From positions 7,666,501 to 7,730,500 of the forward strand of contig PUFA01000021.1 of the NCBI GenBank assembly GCA_003508835.1: a DNA stretch of 64,000 bases, in the 5' to 3' direction. Within the stretch, counting starts at the first letter, position 1. Every line of letters begins with the position of its first letter. Source of the stretch: Eonycteris spelaea (taxonomy: Eukaryota; Chordata; Mammalia; Chiroptera; Pteropodidae). A program made the translations under genes and the position numbers. Shown in pieces: positions 35,940-48,444 of the stretch. The notes below the pieces were generated by a model. The model worked only from the letters and a program-made list of their open reading frames with translations, did no database searches and was not told the origin of the DNA.

Positions 35940-38900
35940 CACGCGGACCAGCCGGCCTTCTGAGTCCGAGGCCTGTTTTGCTTGGGCTTTCATTTCAGTA
36001 GCTGAAAGAATTAGGAAATTGATTTAAAAGCCTTTTGTTTTACCATAAAGTGAATAATTGGGTACTTGAAGCCATCAGGGCTCTCGGAAGTTATTTAACA
36101 TAATGGCATCGTCACCGGTGCCCCTGCTCTGGGGTTTTGAGGGGCTGCCATTGCGGGGACTTGTGTCGTGCTCCACAGAACCATCCGCTCTTGCTTTTGC
36201 AAGAAACTGAAGAAGGAAAACGTAGTATGGTTTTTCACCACTTTAAACACTGATTTTCGAGTTTTGCCTCCGCCAGGGTGGGCCAAGGGTGTGGCAGCCA
36301 TGGACAGTTTGTACCAAGGCCAGCTTCTCTGCGAACAGCACAACTAGCTGCTCGTTTCATTGTTTACCACGTGTCTAGGCAGAGTGGGGAAATCCCTCTG
36401 TTCTCGGTCATCTGTTAGAGAGACGAGCGTGTATGGGAAAGACTGACAGTGGCAGATGAGGTGGGTGGGGGAGGGGCGTCTGCCTGTGCCTCCTGACTCA
36501 GGCCTGAGCCCGGTCGCTTTGCAGGCGTAGAGAGCGACCTCCTCCCTAGGTCACAGACCCCGGTGGCAGGGTATGTGCGAGGGCAGTGCCTGGACGTGCC
36601 AGCCTACCGCCCCTTTTGCTCCGGGCACCAAACCTACACATCCTGGCATCTCCACCAGGTCCAGGGTCACAGCACGCTCAAGTCCCAGCTGGCGAAGCTG
36701 CCTGCGGTAACAGCACAGCTGTCACCCCTCCTCTCCCTCCTCAGTGGGAGAACAAGAGTCCCGCTCCAGTGGACAGGCTTCTGACAACAGGGCGTGAAGC
36801 GACACGATGTCAGTCAGAAAGGGAGCACTTTTTGGGAGCACTTAAATTTTTTGTTGACACCATTTTTGGTGAGAGGAGGTGAGCTCTCCCCCCCCCCCCC
36901 CGGTTTTTCCCTTCAGGTGACTTTATGGCTTATATGTTTTCATTTCCAATATAGTTCTGATTTGCCCCTTTCCATAAATGGAAACAGGCTAAGCAGGCTC
37001 AGCAGGACCCCCAAAAAGCTCAGGTATAAATGGGGTACCCTAGGGTTGGGGGGAATGTGTCAGACTCTTAGGCAAACGAATGTTCTGACGTTTGCATTGC
37101 CTTTTAGTTCCTTAAATAATTTCTAGTCAGTCCCGGGAGAAGGAAATTGGCCAAGGTAATTTGTCACGACTGTTGATTTTTAAAAATGTCTGTTTTTTTC
37201 CCATGGCTTTTGACAGTAACTACATGTCTCAGTTCCATTCTTTTTTATTTTTCAGTGAAGATGCATCTCCTTATACAATACAGTAAATGTAGGTAAATGG
37301 GCAAAATTCCCCCAAACCCATTCATTTAAAGCTCGTACGAATGCGAACATCTAGGAATGAGCTGCGTCCTCAGCGGCCAGCGGTCTGACAGTGCCCCAAG
37401 CGCTGCTCATTGGTCAGTTCCGTGGGGTGCGGTTCTGGGGGCCCCACTTTACAGATGAGGAAACAGGGGCGTGGAGACTGGGCGCTCGGCCATGGCTCCC
37501 CCGCCGGGTGGTGGCCGGCTGGGCAGCCGGCTCCAGCCCCGACGCCTCAGTGGACACACCGGTGCCTGAGCAGCAGGTTTTGTTCTGAGTTGGGGCACTG
37601 CCGCCGTCAGGTGACGTGTGTGTGACGTGACGCTAGTGGAGCTGAGGCGTGACTACCTCTCACGCCTCTTGTGTCTGCGGTGTGCTTCCCTTGGAAGGAA
37701 GGTGCTTGGAATCAGCCCTGTGCCCTCTGCGTTTCAGAAGCACCTGGGGGGGGGGCGGGTGGATTTAGGGCTCTGCAGGTACTGACTGCAGAGGCCCTTC
37801 AGGTGCCATTTGCATTTCTATACTCGTTCCTTTGGGGGGAAAGTTCCATGGGCTTCCCAGTAGGTAAGAGCTGACTGAGCAGTGAGAGCCCTGGGGAGAG
37901 CAAAGCGGATCCCCAGCCTCCAAGGCCTACAGCTTCGAGTCTGGGGGCCCTGGGGGCCCGGCTTGGGCGCAGCAGGGCGGGTCTGCAGGCCTCAGCCAGC
38001 GGGGCAGTTCGGCCTCGGCCTTCCCTCGACCTCCTGTGGTCAGTCCCTGCAGGGCCCATAGCTGGGGAGGCCCTGCGACCTCAGCACAGGCCAGTTGCCG
38101 CTGTCATCCCAGCCCCTGGCGGGTCAGCACTGCTCCGGGAGGGGCGATGAGTTAGGAGGTCACACAGTAGGAGCGGCTTCACCTTTGTGAGGGTCACAGC
38201 CCTGCCGGAGCCCTTGTGCCACCCTCTGCTGGCCTCTGCTCTTTACCTCCCACCGACCTTGAGTCGGGCAATCTCAAGGTCACTGGTCCCCACAAGCTGC
38301 CCTCCTCCCAGAGGGTTCCTGTCCTCGCAGGCATCTCTGCCCTCTTTACCATGTGAATTTGCACCCTTTTTCCTCTTTATCAATGAATATGCATAACAAT
38401 ACCAAGTGGGAGATGAGCCAATTCACAGTAAATCCATTTTTATGTCAAAATTTGTTTTTCCGTCAGTATATCTAAGTTATTTTGCTTAATAAAACATTTT
38501 TAAACCACAATTTAAAAAAAAATTCGCCATGTATGCAGAAGGAAATTTGAGGAGAAGGTAGGAGAGGCAGGTAGAGAATGGAAATGAATTTCTCTTTTTG
38601 TATTTCCCATTAGCAGATGCATTACTTTCCTCAACCCTTTTTGGTAGTTTCTTATGTTTCTCACTAGGACTTTAACTGGAAAGTAAATGAAAAGGACCGT
38701 TTTTACTAGATTTTTTTTTCCCCTTTTGGGAAATGAGGGTAAGGCGGGACACCAGCCACCTGACTGACTGCTAGCAAAAGAAGTTGCTTTAACCTTAACA
38801 GCCAGCTGAGACCTAGAGGCTGAGGTTGCCCTCAGGGTGTGATCTTAACACAGGACACATTATCTGTTATCTGTGACGGGAGCCAAGCAGGCCTTCCTCC

Positions 38901-40380
38901 CAGCAGCTCGGCCTCAGGGCTCACACACTTGTTGAGCAGTCAGATCTTATTATGCCAAATAGACGTTCTAGAAGAAAACTTCAAACTTAGCTGAAGGTCA
39001 CACTCGCTGTTAAGCCTCAAAAATCAAACAAGTTAGGAAGCACCGCCGTCCCCCTTTTCCGAGTTGTCCTGAGTGGTGACAGAATTGCTCCCCCTAGGAT
39101 GCTAACATTGTTCCAGGCTCTGTCTTCGGCTGGTCAGTAAGCAGCTGCAGGACAGGACTGAGCTTGCTCCTGCTTGGGTCCTCAGGCATCAGATGTGTCA
39201 CAGTGCCCTGCAGGTGTATTTCTGCTACCTGCAGAGAAGATGAAGAAGAGATTGTCAAAGCAAAGCAGGTTGCCTATCTGTAAGCCGTCACCTAGGTTTC
39301 TAATGATTAAAACATTCGTGTTAATCTTTCAGTATGTTGTTTATATTGTTATTCGCCTCTGTGCTTTGTGGTTTTAACCTGGACAGCAAGTGTTTTCCAG
39401 CCTTTTCAGAAGGGTCTGGAACAGCCTGCGTTATGTCCGGGACCTGGCGTCACTGCCGGTGACTGATAGGAAATGTCAGTGACAAAGTAACACTTTTAGG
39501 TGGAGTTGTCTAGTCACAGCAATATCTGCATCTCTTTATAAATAACAGTACATGTATTTGCAAGATACTTATTTGTCCATCAGACTTTGCTTGTTTTACA
39601 TACATTAAAAAGGCTGCTGTCGCTCTCATGCATGTTTATGAAAAACAAACACGCCATTTAGGGAGAAAAATCTCCAGGGCTACGAGAGCCCCATGTTTAA
39701 GTACGTCCCCTATGAAGGCCAAGGATTAAAAATGCAATTCTAAGCTGCATCAAAGACCGGGTAGTAGAAAGTTCTGCCAAATACTTTGATGTTATTAAAG
39801 ATGTATCTTTTTCATGAGTGTGTGTTGGAATTACACCCAAATGGAAATAACTTTTCTGTTCCTCACTTAAAAATCATTTCTGCATTCCTTTAAGTGGTTG
39901 AGGAGGTGGAAGCCACCAAATGCTTTTCTCCCAAATCACAGCCTGCTGTTCCCCTCAGAGAAGCCTTTAATAATTAATCAGGGGAGTGGCCGGGGCAGAA
40001 AATAACTTTAATTTTTACGTTGCAAAAATCCTCATGTAAACCTTTCCTACTGTAGGTATCGATTACGCATAAGGGAATGCAATTTTATATACCAGTCAGT
40101 GGATTTGGTACACAGAGACCGAACACAGTCAGTCACCTTAGCGTCCTCAAAACGCGCGCACCCAGCAGGTGCGCATAGCAGGTCCATTGCTTTGCACTGT
40201 TGCTGCGATGAGGTGGGCGCTTTGGTCAGAACTCCACGTTGGAGGCTTCCCCTGAAAATTTCCAGCTGCTCGAAGCACATGTACCTCGAGGTGGAACTAG
40301 CTGGGTATGAAGCCCTGGGCGCCATGGCACCATGCAGTGACACCGGACCGTCCGTCCCTTCCCGCACGGAGCGTGCGTCT
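35940..40380. other. Intron 1 unannotated stretch
   Basis: GC-rich at 37.4-38.1 kb with a C-run (36889-36901) and a G-run near 37747. AT-rich and repeat-free at 38.4-38.7 and 39.5-40.05 kb. No gene is seen. Confidence 0.5.
37435..37510 (-). mobile_element. MIR SINE fragment (short)
   Basis: ccccactttacagatgagga, aacaggggcgtgg is the conserved MIR segment read from the opposite strand. Only a short piece is convincing. Confidence 0.45.
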
Positions 40381-40384
40381 TAAT

Positions 40385-40885
40385 GGGGGACACAGATGTG
40401 TGTTTAGGTAATTAGCGTGCAGCACAGCAGGGGTTCGGGGTGCTGTGGGAGTGCAGGATGGGCGGTCTGACCCAGCAGTGGGGGCTGGCCAAGGTGTCCC
40501 AGGAAGGGTGACTCTGGCCTGAGTCAGGAGCCGGGAGGGTGAAGAGCGCGTGGGTGCGTGGAAGTGTGCGTGCATGCGGTACGGGGTGTTTCAGGCAGGC
40601 GGGAGAACAGTGTGTGGTTCGGTGGTGAGCGAGGGCGTGTGTTACCTGCTGGTGCTCAGGATTCCTGGAGTGGCCGTGGATTAGGGTAATGAACAGGGAG
40701 CTAGCAAGGCTGCACGGGTAAGCAGACGTCAGATCATGAGGTCTTTGTGCATGTCAGGGAATTTGGACTTTTTTTAAGGGCACCAAACAGCCATTGAAGA
40801 ATTTTAGGGGAGTGAAGCAATAGGATGTGTGTTTAGGGGAGTGGCAGGATCGGAGAGAGTCACGAACCTCCATCAGGGAGTTGCC
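40385..40885 (+). mobile_element. L2 LINE fragment
   Basis: tgtccc, aggaagggtgactctggcct, gagtcaggag and later tttttttaagggcaccaaac, agccattgaagaattttagg, gagtgaagcaataggatgtg follow the 3' half of L2. Frames are broken. Confidence 0.6.
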
Positions 40886-42099
40886 AGAATAACCCCCATG
40901 AGGGAGATGGTGGACGAGGGCCGGGCAGACGTGGTTAAATCACAGTCCGCAGGGTGCACGTGAGCACAGAGGGCAGGGAGAAGCCCAGCTTCTTGGTTTG
41001 CTATAGGGCGGGTGGTGTGCCGGGCCAGGTACCGCGCTGGGACCCACACGGCAGCAGCCCCGTTCGTGCGCATGGGACAAGTGCAGGGTGAGACAGCGAG
41101 GTGCTGATGGCTGCTCCGCGGGCGCACGGGCGCCCTCTCCTTCACGACGCGGTGCCTCTGTTCTGGGGTGGCAGGTCCTGCAGGGCGGTCAGCACCCACC
41201 CTCGGCCTCCCTCCATGAGCTCTAGGTCTTCTGGGGTGTCTCCTCTGGTCCGATCCGCTGGCCCAGGTGTTTCCATAGTGAGTGTCTGCACCGCAGAGCT
41301 GACCCACGTGTGTGTTGCTTCCCCCGCCAGTTCAGCAAGACCGTGGATCACACTTCATGTTCAGGGTCCCCTGGCGCCCTCACAGGGCAGGTCTGAGTAT
41401 GCAGAACTTCTCGTATCACTAATTCATGCTATTGCTCTGGACTTGGAAACCTTTCTACATCTTATCTAACAATTAAAAATATATTTATTTAAAGGAGAAA
41501 CAGTAGGTAGAATTTTACAGCTTTATCTTGCAGAATATGGCGGTGACCAGCATTAAAAATTTATGTGGGCATTAAAGTATTTTCTCGTCTGATGGCGAGG
41601 GTGCTAACATGCATGAAATATTTGACGTAATGACTAAACAAGGTTTCTTTTAGTGGTGAACTTGGGTAGATTTGCTCGCAGTCAAATCATTTGGTCAGTT
41701 GTACTAGTTGTATTACTGTGGTTCATTTGATACCAGTTAGATTTCTAAACCTCTTTCCTGGGAGGCAGCTGCTTTTATACAGCACATCTTTTGGAGTGGG
41801 TCGTTATCACAACCATGTGTACACACGTGTATGTATGTGTATATGTATGCAGCTTCAGATGTTGAGACTAGAGTACGGGTGCCAGAGTACAAGCCAGGTG
41901 AGCATCCTCCAGAGGCACCTCCGGGTGAACTTTACAGGCACACAGGCAGCCCCGTGCTGGTCCCTGGAGATGCAGAGATGGATGGTACATCTGGGCACCC
42001 TGGGTTCTTTTTTGACTTATGAATTGTGAGAAGGTAGAATCCCTTTATAATAGTATTCCGTTTCAGGCTATTGAAATATTCCCTTCCACTGGTTTGAAT

Positions 42100-42150
42100 T
42101 ATGCTTTTTAATTAACTTTTAATGCATAGTTAATGCATAATTAAATCATT
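42100..42150. promoter_or_regulatory. Homeodomain/octamer-like AT-rich cluster
   Basis: TTAATGCATA occurs twice in tandem (42119-42128 and 42130-42139), flanked by TTTTAATTAA and ATAATTAAATCATTAAA. The density of TAAT cores and ATGCAT suggests a homeobox/POU-bound element, but AT-richness alone could explain it. Confidence 0.3.
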
Positions 42151-42779
42151 AAATGTTAAAAATTCTATAGATTGTTCCATTTCCATTTCCATTGGAATGT
42201 TACAGTTGAAGATATTTCTGTTGTTACAGTCTTTTGGGTTACTTTGGCTTGTTCTGTGTTTTGTGCTCAAGACATTAAAAACCAGAGCTATTTTAAGGTG
42301 AAATGCCCTTATCTACCTTGAATCAGTCAAACTTATGTTGCTTTTTCTTCCTTAAAGGTATTATGTTACAGGCAGTGGCTTCCAAAATGTTGCGAAGGAA
42401 TAAATCAACCAGTCTGACAGTTATTATAACCATAAAGGTTATAAGTAAAAATTATAATGCTGCACTATGAAACCCCAGTCATATTCCTGTGTGATGTGGT
42501 CTGCAAACACGTTTATATTCTTGATATAATTACTTAATTCACTTTCAGTGCATTTTATAAACATTGTGTATGTGTGGATTTTAGTTATACATATAAATGA
42601 TGAAGGTTTGCATTATGTTTTAATTATAAGTAAAAAACACGTTTTTACCATTTGATTTATAACCTTTTATCATTGCCCCATTAAACATTTCGTAGGGATC
42701 CCGGCTAGTTAAAATGCTTCCTTCCTCTGCAACACTAGTCTAAGTGCTTGCCCAGCTAAAACCCTTGATAGCACGACAC

Positions 42780-42990
42780 TGTGCCACCGCGCGCCGCCGC
42801 TCCCTGTGATCTGTGACTAATCCTGCAGGCACTGCAGAGAAAGGTCCAGGAGTCGGAACTGCGGCCCGCCTGCCTGGAAAGGGTGACGTCACCTCCACTT
42901 GTGCATGCGCATGCGCGCCGCCACTGATGCAGAGATTTATCACTCCGCTCTTTGTGTTCAGGGGTGCATGCGCGCCCGCGTTTCTCCTAA
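42780..42990 (+). promoter_or_regulatory. CRE plus NRF1 motif cluster, candidate CpG promoter
   Basis: A full CRE palindrome TGACGTCA sits at 42884-42891. A perfect 12-base NRF1 site, TGCGCATGCGCG, sits at 42906-42917. A second NRF1-like half site (gcatgcgcgcccgc) lies at 42966-42979, and a CpG-rich stretch gcgcgccgccgctcc begins at 42789. CRE and NRF1 sites close together are typical of TATA-less CpG promoters. The flanks are AT-rich intron, so this patch stands out. It could drive the candidate exon at 43228-43288; activity is inferred. Confidence 0.5.
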
Positions 42991-43189
42991 ATACACTAAT
43001 GAGTACAATCTGGTAATTACCAAGACTTGGGACTAATAATAACCCTCCAGTTTACTGTTAATGTACCTTTCGTTGTTTCAAAATGCTGCTTTATTAGTCA
43101 GTACATTTTGTTAATACAACCTGTGCTTTTATTTTATAAGTATAGGATTTTTTTTTTCAGTTTCTCCCATTTTCGATTTTCCCATTTAG

Positions 43190-43288
43190 TAAATGCCAGA
43201 GCAGAACAGCTGACAGTGTTTTCTGAAATGGATGAGGAGCACAGTTGGTTTTGTGGATTGTCTTCCAAGGATAAATCCAATGCAGGAG
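43190..43288 (+). CDS. TRIO: Putative alternative exon of TRIO (first exon from ATG 43228, or 99-nt cassette)
   Basis: A pyrimidine-rich tract ends in a possible acceptor, ttcccatttag at 43179-43189. An open frame runs from there to the strong donor GGAG|gtgaga at 43289. The first in-frame ATG is 43228, in a good Kozak context (G at -3, G at +4), and reads MDEEHSWFCGLSSKD...NAG plus one base. It exits in phase 1, matching exon 2. Used as a first exon it would give a 20-residue N-terminus fused to GFRKND. Used as an internal exon it is 99 nt and symmetric (phase 1 to 1), adding 33 residues after exon 1. A CRE/NRF1 cluster lies about 0.3 kb upstream. Splicing and expression are inferred. An out-of-frame ATG at 43193 opens a short upstream ORF. 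Confidence 0.45.
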
Positions 43289-44054
43289 GTGAGACAGGCA
43301 GTTCAGAACAAGGCAACAGATATTTTTTTGAGCTCAAATGATCAAGAAATGACTATACTTTTTTTTTCTAATACTTTTTATTAAAAGCCTCATCTGACTA
43401 GTTTAATTTGGGAATTACATAAAATTTCAAGTTACTAGTATCTGGAAGAAATTTGGGGTTAAAATTAACCTGTGTTTTAGTTAAAATATTTTTAAATTGG
43501 ATTCATTTTTAACTCGTTTGATTTATTTCACCTTAAATTTTTCTAACCACGGTGTAAAAAATAAAATACTTTTAGAACAATGTACTGCATAAAAGCTTTT
43601 ACTCATTGTGAACATATTTCCATGTTTTTTTCTTATTAAGTAAAAAATCTTGGGGGCTTGTCATTTCTTTCTGTTTGTTTAGTAAAATATCTAACACCAA
43701 GAAGTGATCAACTGAGTGAGCATTCTGGTCAGCAATTATTTGCTTCAAAAGGTATTTGTCAACAATAACAGTACAGCACCTCCTCACAGAGTCTTAGGAG
43801 AAAAATGAGAAGTTGATCTGACCAGTGAGGCATTAGATGGTTGAAGTTTCAGACCACTGATGCAGCTGTAAGATTTTCCATAGTTGAATGGTGACTTACA
43901 GAATATTTCCTCCTGGGGAAGAGAGGTTAATTTTCCTTGTTACAGATGGCTATTCCTATAGCCATCTGAACAACACTGAGCTTTATTTCACAACTTCAAA
44001 AAGGAAGTGCTGAGAACTTTGGAGTTTCTAAGTGGGGCACAGAGCCGGGGAGGT

Positions 44055-44180
44055 ATGTCCGACTGTTCATTCTCTCATTCATCCAGCCGCCCATGTTGTG
44101 CCCTGTCTCGGGCATCTGGGATGCAGCAGGAAACAAAACAGCCGTCCTCTGACTGAGCAGGCTGATGCAGAGGAAGAGAA
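44055..44180 (+). mobile_element. L2 LINE 3' fragment
   Basis: cattctctcattcatccagc, tctcgggcatctgggatgca, gcaggaaacaaaac matches the L2 'cattcattcattca...ctggggatacagcagtgaacaaaac' pattern. Confidence 0.65.
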
Positions 44181-45889
44181 AGAAAAACTAACTTCTTGAT
44201 GGGCAACATCATGCTTCTCATTTAAGGAAATATGAGCAATTTGGGAACAGGGGTTTAAAATTTACTTCAGATTGACATGCAGCTGCACCAAATAGCAATT
44301 AAAAGGTGATAGTAGAATCAGTTTTGGCAAGCAAGATGCTGAACCTTGGAGCTGAGATTTTTTAAATGAGAATATTAAAACCTCTAAATACTCAAATACA
44401 GTTGTTTTAGGAAAAGGTATTACTTGTATAAACTTGAAACTGGAAAGAGGAAAGGAAATTAAGTACTAACTGCACATTTATATTAACGAGAAAAATCTAA
44501 TTTTTAACCTAAACTCCTTTTCTTCAGTGGCTTTCAACAAATATTAACCTCAAGATCTTAGAGTGGTGGCAGACTTTGTCATGTGAATATTCAGATTCCA
44601 TTCCTTGTGAACTTGGTTTGAGAGAGCACTTGTCCCCAGCAAACGTCCTCTGTGCCTATGGATGAGCCTGGGCTAGTGTTTCCTTAAAATTCACATCAGC
44701 TTCTTTGTCTCACGTAGCGGAATGTGCTTAAAGGATGTACAGTAATTCACCAAATACGTACAACTAAATGTTTTCTAACCTTGACCATTTACCTTTTCGT
44801 TAGTTATTGTCTTTCAAGTATCTCATCTTTTTCTACCCTTTCTGAATTTCACCAAAACTCTCTTTGTGATACCCTCTTCTGCCTATGAGTGACATTTTCA
44901 AACTCCCTTGGTGACACTAAGAAGTAAAACTGCTGCCGACTCTTGGCCTGTGACACAAAGAGATACGTGCTGGGATTTAGAAGCGTCACCCCAGGGGGGG
45001 CATGTGACCTTCCTTTCCCTCACTGTGAGCGTGGGAGGAGAGGTGTGTGCTTCCGTCAATAGTCACTGAGCATATCCGTTTGTTCCAGAAGTTTCGGAAC
45101 CACAGCTAGGTCCTTTCGTGCATGAAGAAAGAAGACAGTAGGAGTTGTCTTATCTGCAGTGTAATCTAGAATCACTGAAATAGCACGGAAGCCATTTCTT
45201 TGTAAATTTCTTTTTTTTTTTTATGGGCGCACACACGATTTTCATAAATAGTTCTCTAGGGCATGGAAAAGAATCTGCCTTTTTGATCTGAGGAGATTTC
45301 GTGACTAAGTTCTTCCTTCTTTTAATTGAAAGTTACACGATGTATTTAATCTAGCTTTAGTACATACACATTTATCTTCAGTCTTTTGCTTATTGGGTAC
45401 GTTTTTAAATGGAAATGCGATAAAAGATAGTGCTTATTAGGAGACTGCCGTTAATAGCCACTACCTCTGTGTCTTTGTGTGGTTAGTTTTATAGTACTGC
45501 TTTTTTTCTTTTTGTTTTGAAAGTTTCAGTTGACAATTTTAATTTAAAAAAATCTTTTCTCCTGTGCCATGCAACATAAATATTATGGTAAAACTGTTTA
45601 GAATTTATATTTATACTAGATTTGTTTGGAGATATATATGTATGTACGTATGTCTATCACAAAGGAATATAACACATTCAGCACCCGTTGAGCCTTTGAT
45701 TTGTGTGCCTTTCCTCCTTAAAAAGACTGGATCGTATTAATTTAGAGCAGTTCAGGAATTGATAGGCTAACGTAGCCAGTTTTAAGACACTGAAGATACT
45801 TGGGACTGAGACTGTGGCTTTACAGTGGGACACAGGAGGTTGAGACTTTCCCTGTTAAGTTCTGTTTTCGTCACTTTTAACACGGGCGC

Positions 45890-46215
45890 ACCGTTCTTCC
45901 TGGGGGCGGCCTGGGCCGGGGCCGCTCCCCCTTCCTTCCTTCCCTCCATCAGGCGTGAGCGGGTAGGTGCGCTTCAGAGCCCGCGGGGGCTGTCAGGAAT
46001 GCTTCGGCGTTTCGTGTAAGGCACACAGTCCTCTTTCAAGGGACCAGCACCGGGATCAGGACCTTCTCCTTGAGCGTTGGGTGAGAGGGCGCTGGACCCA
46101 CAGGTGGGCTCTCGTTTCCGGAGGGTGGGAGGCCAGGACTGCAGCGGGCGGCACTTCTGGGGGCGTCTGCGTCCTCCGCTGTGTGGCAGCGGTGGACGCC
46201 CTTTCTCTGCTGGGG
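45890..46215. promoter_or_regulatory. CpG-enriched patch 2.3 kb upstream of exon 2
   Basis: Moderately CpG-rich (ggcctgggccggggccgctc, gcccgcgggggctgtc, cagcgggcggcacttctggg). No exon-like signal is recognised. Confidence 0.3.
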
Positions 46216-46639
46216 GTCCTCTTCGGATCTCTAGATTGGGTTTAATCCTTCCCGGTGTTTCTCTCGTGGGTTCCGCCTCCACCTCTGCCCGGCCCCTAGC
46301 ACTTTGTGCTGCTACTGGAACTTTCCATTCTGTGCCGCGTTCTGTGGGTGTTTATAAACTTGTCTCCTCCAGGGCCGCCGTGGTGCCCAGTGCCTACTGC
46401 CGCCCCTGTCCACCTCACATGGAATCGGGGTGTTAGCAGTCTCTGTGGACACACTCCGCAGTGAACTATACCCAGTGCCTGGCAGTGCCTCGCTGAGACT
46501 AGAGTGCATCCATTCAAGAGTTTGAAGGAACCTTGAGGGTGAAATTGCAGCACCTTTGGCTCTTGTTCTGCTTTTATAAACAGCCACTGTTTCATAAGCT
46601 TGGCGGGTTGCCAGCACGAAGCGTGGTAATACTGGAAAG

Positions 46640-46800
46640 CAAACACGGCCTGGTGAGCTGGAGGCCTGGGTTGTGTTGAGCCCTTTCATGGCCAGCCAGG
46701 TTAGTGTCACAAAGCCTTCTGGACCTTAGGGTCTTCATCGGGATGTGTTTGCTGCTGTCTTTGTGCGAAGTCCGTGGCGATTGTCAGTGTCATTGTGAAT
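46640..46800 (+). mobile_element. MIR SINE fragment
   Basis: gagctggaggcctgggttgt, ggccagccaggttagtgtca, caaagccttctggaccttag, ggtcttcatcggg follows the MIR core, diverged. Confidence 0.5.
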
Positions 46801-48444
46801 CCCCTTGAACTGGGTTCTTAGGACGTGTTCTGTGGACAGAAGAGATTTGCTTAATGTGATCACAGCGTGAATTCAGTCATTCTTTGCCTCGGTGGATGAT
46901 GTGCTGTGCAGACTGGGTTCTGTTACATTCCTCTCAAAGGCGCTGAGTTTGTGGTTTGCTTGCTTGCTTTAGCAGGCTGCTAATGGGGTGGGACTCAGGC
47001 TACAAACTCCGCCGCTTCGACTTAAACCTAGACCTTGCCCGGCACGTATGAGGCTCAGGGGACAGCCAGAGACTTGGCCAGGTTTATACTCTGAATTCGG
47101 GGCTCCCTTCTCCTTCCCGTGATTTCTCAATTTCAGCTGCTGACGTCGCCCTGAACTCTGCCCTGTTTCTTGTTTTAGCAGCTCCATGTGGCTTAGACTG
47201 GGCCCTGTCCTCGGGCTAAAAGCTCTCATCTGGGAGGTGCGGACAAAGTAATTCCCTTTTTCCACGTTCTCTCCTTGCATTTGGTCGCTCTCCCGGCTCC
47301 TTGAGATAGTCATGTTCTGTAGATTTAGTTTGTGGCTGGGCTGGATCAGTAGGAGCTACACAGGCTCAGTTCTTTTTCTAATTCCACGTCTACATTTTGC
47401 ATTGGTTGTGTTACCAAGCTAACTTTCTGGATGCTTCTCTTATACTATTTTGGAAAAACAAACAAAAACGAACAGCAGTCTTTTTGTTTTTTTCCCCTAG
47501 AGATTGCTCTGCCAATAACGATAGTTACTAGTTTTGATGAGTATGGCCAGCATCCTTGAGCACAGTGATCTGTTAGAGACCTCCAAGAGAAATATCCTGA
47601 GGTGTTATGAGTATGAACATTTTTCACCCCTAACCCCATGTGGACATTCACCCTGGTGAGCTGGGCTAGGCATGTGTGGGCTACAAGAATTCCTTTTGCT
47701 TAGATGGACGTTGGCTTGGCCTGAACTGCGTGCTGCGTGCGTCCTTGCCGCGAGGTCCCTACTTGGCCCTCTAAGGTGTTGAGGGCCATGGGGAGAGTTG
47801 GTTTGCATGAGATGGGGGCCTTGCCACCCTCTGAAGCAGGTGCATTGGGCCATCTTACCACGTTAACCAGTGACATTCCTCCAGGGGGACATGACCCAGA
47901 AAGCCTGGAAGGGCAGAGCCAAGAGGGAGCTGTGGCCAGTCCCCAGCTATTTATAATCCCTTCTGTCCTCCCTGCCACTGTGTATTTTTAACGACTCTGA
48001 AGTCTGGTAGGATGTGGCTTTGAGCTCCCCCTAGAGGTTTTAGTGTGCTACAAATAGCAGTTTTTTAAAAAAACAATGTTGCTGCTTTATTTGCTAGTAT
48101 TTACATTCATCTATAAGATTAGAATGGAGATTTTTGAAATGATCTGGACTGAGTTCATGTCCTGTCTTTTTGGGACTGGATTCTTATTGTGAGAAATGGC
48201 TGGGAGCCAGCTGGGTACAGTAGCCGCTGGGTCTGTGTGCACATCATTGCTTGGCATTAAAATAGAAGATAATGTGACCAGCGACTTCCCTTTGTGGATT
48301 TCAAATGTTTTCAGATACATTCAAGAGTTGATTTAATGTGATTTAACGTGAAGAAAGCTGCTGTTTTTGCATTGGATAGAATTGCTAAGAAATTAAATGT
48401 ACCTCAAGCAACATAGTAATTTGTTTTTTCCTTCTGTATTTCAG

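Larger units (their letters stand above)
43295..48440. other. Intron 1 stretch between candidate exon and exon 2
   Basis: AT-rich from 43.3 to 45.8 kb, with an L2 piece at 44.05 kb. The CpG patch at 45.9 kb and a MIR at 46.64 kb follow. No other exon is recognised. Confidence 0.5.
1..48444 (+). other. TRIO: TRIO intron 1 (3' portion)
   Basis: Everything upstream of exon 2 is non-coding by inspection except the two putative alternative first exons listed separately. Open frames in the region lack family similarity and splice context. They arise mainly from CpG-rich or low-complexity DNA. TRIO is known to have a very long first intron, consistent with no exon 1 appearing in 48 kb. If either alternative first exon is real, this stretch is also promoter-proximal DNA for a shorter-N-terminus isoform. 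Confidence 0.85.
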
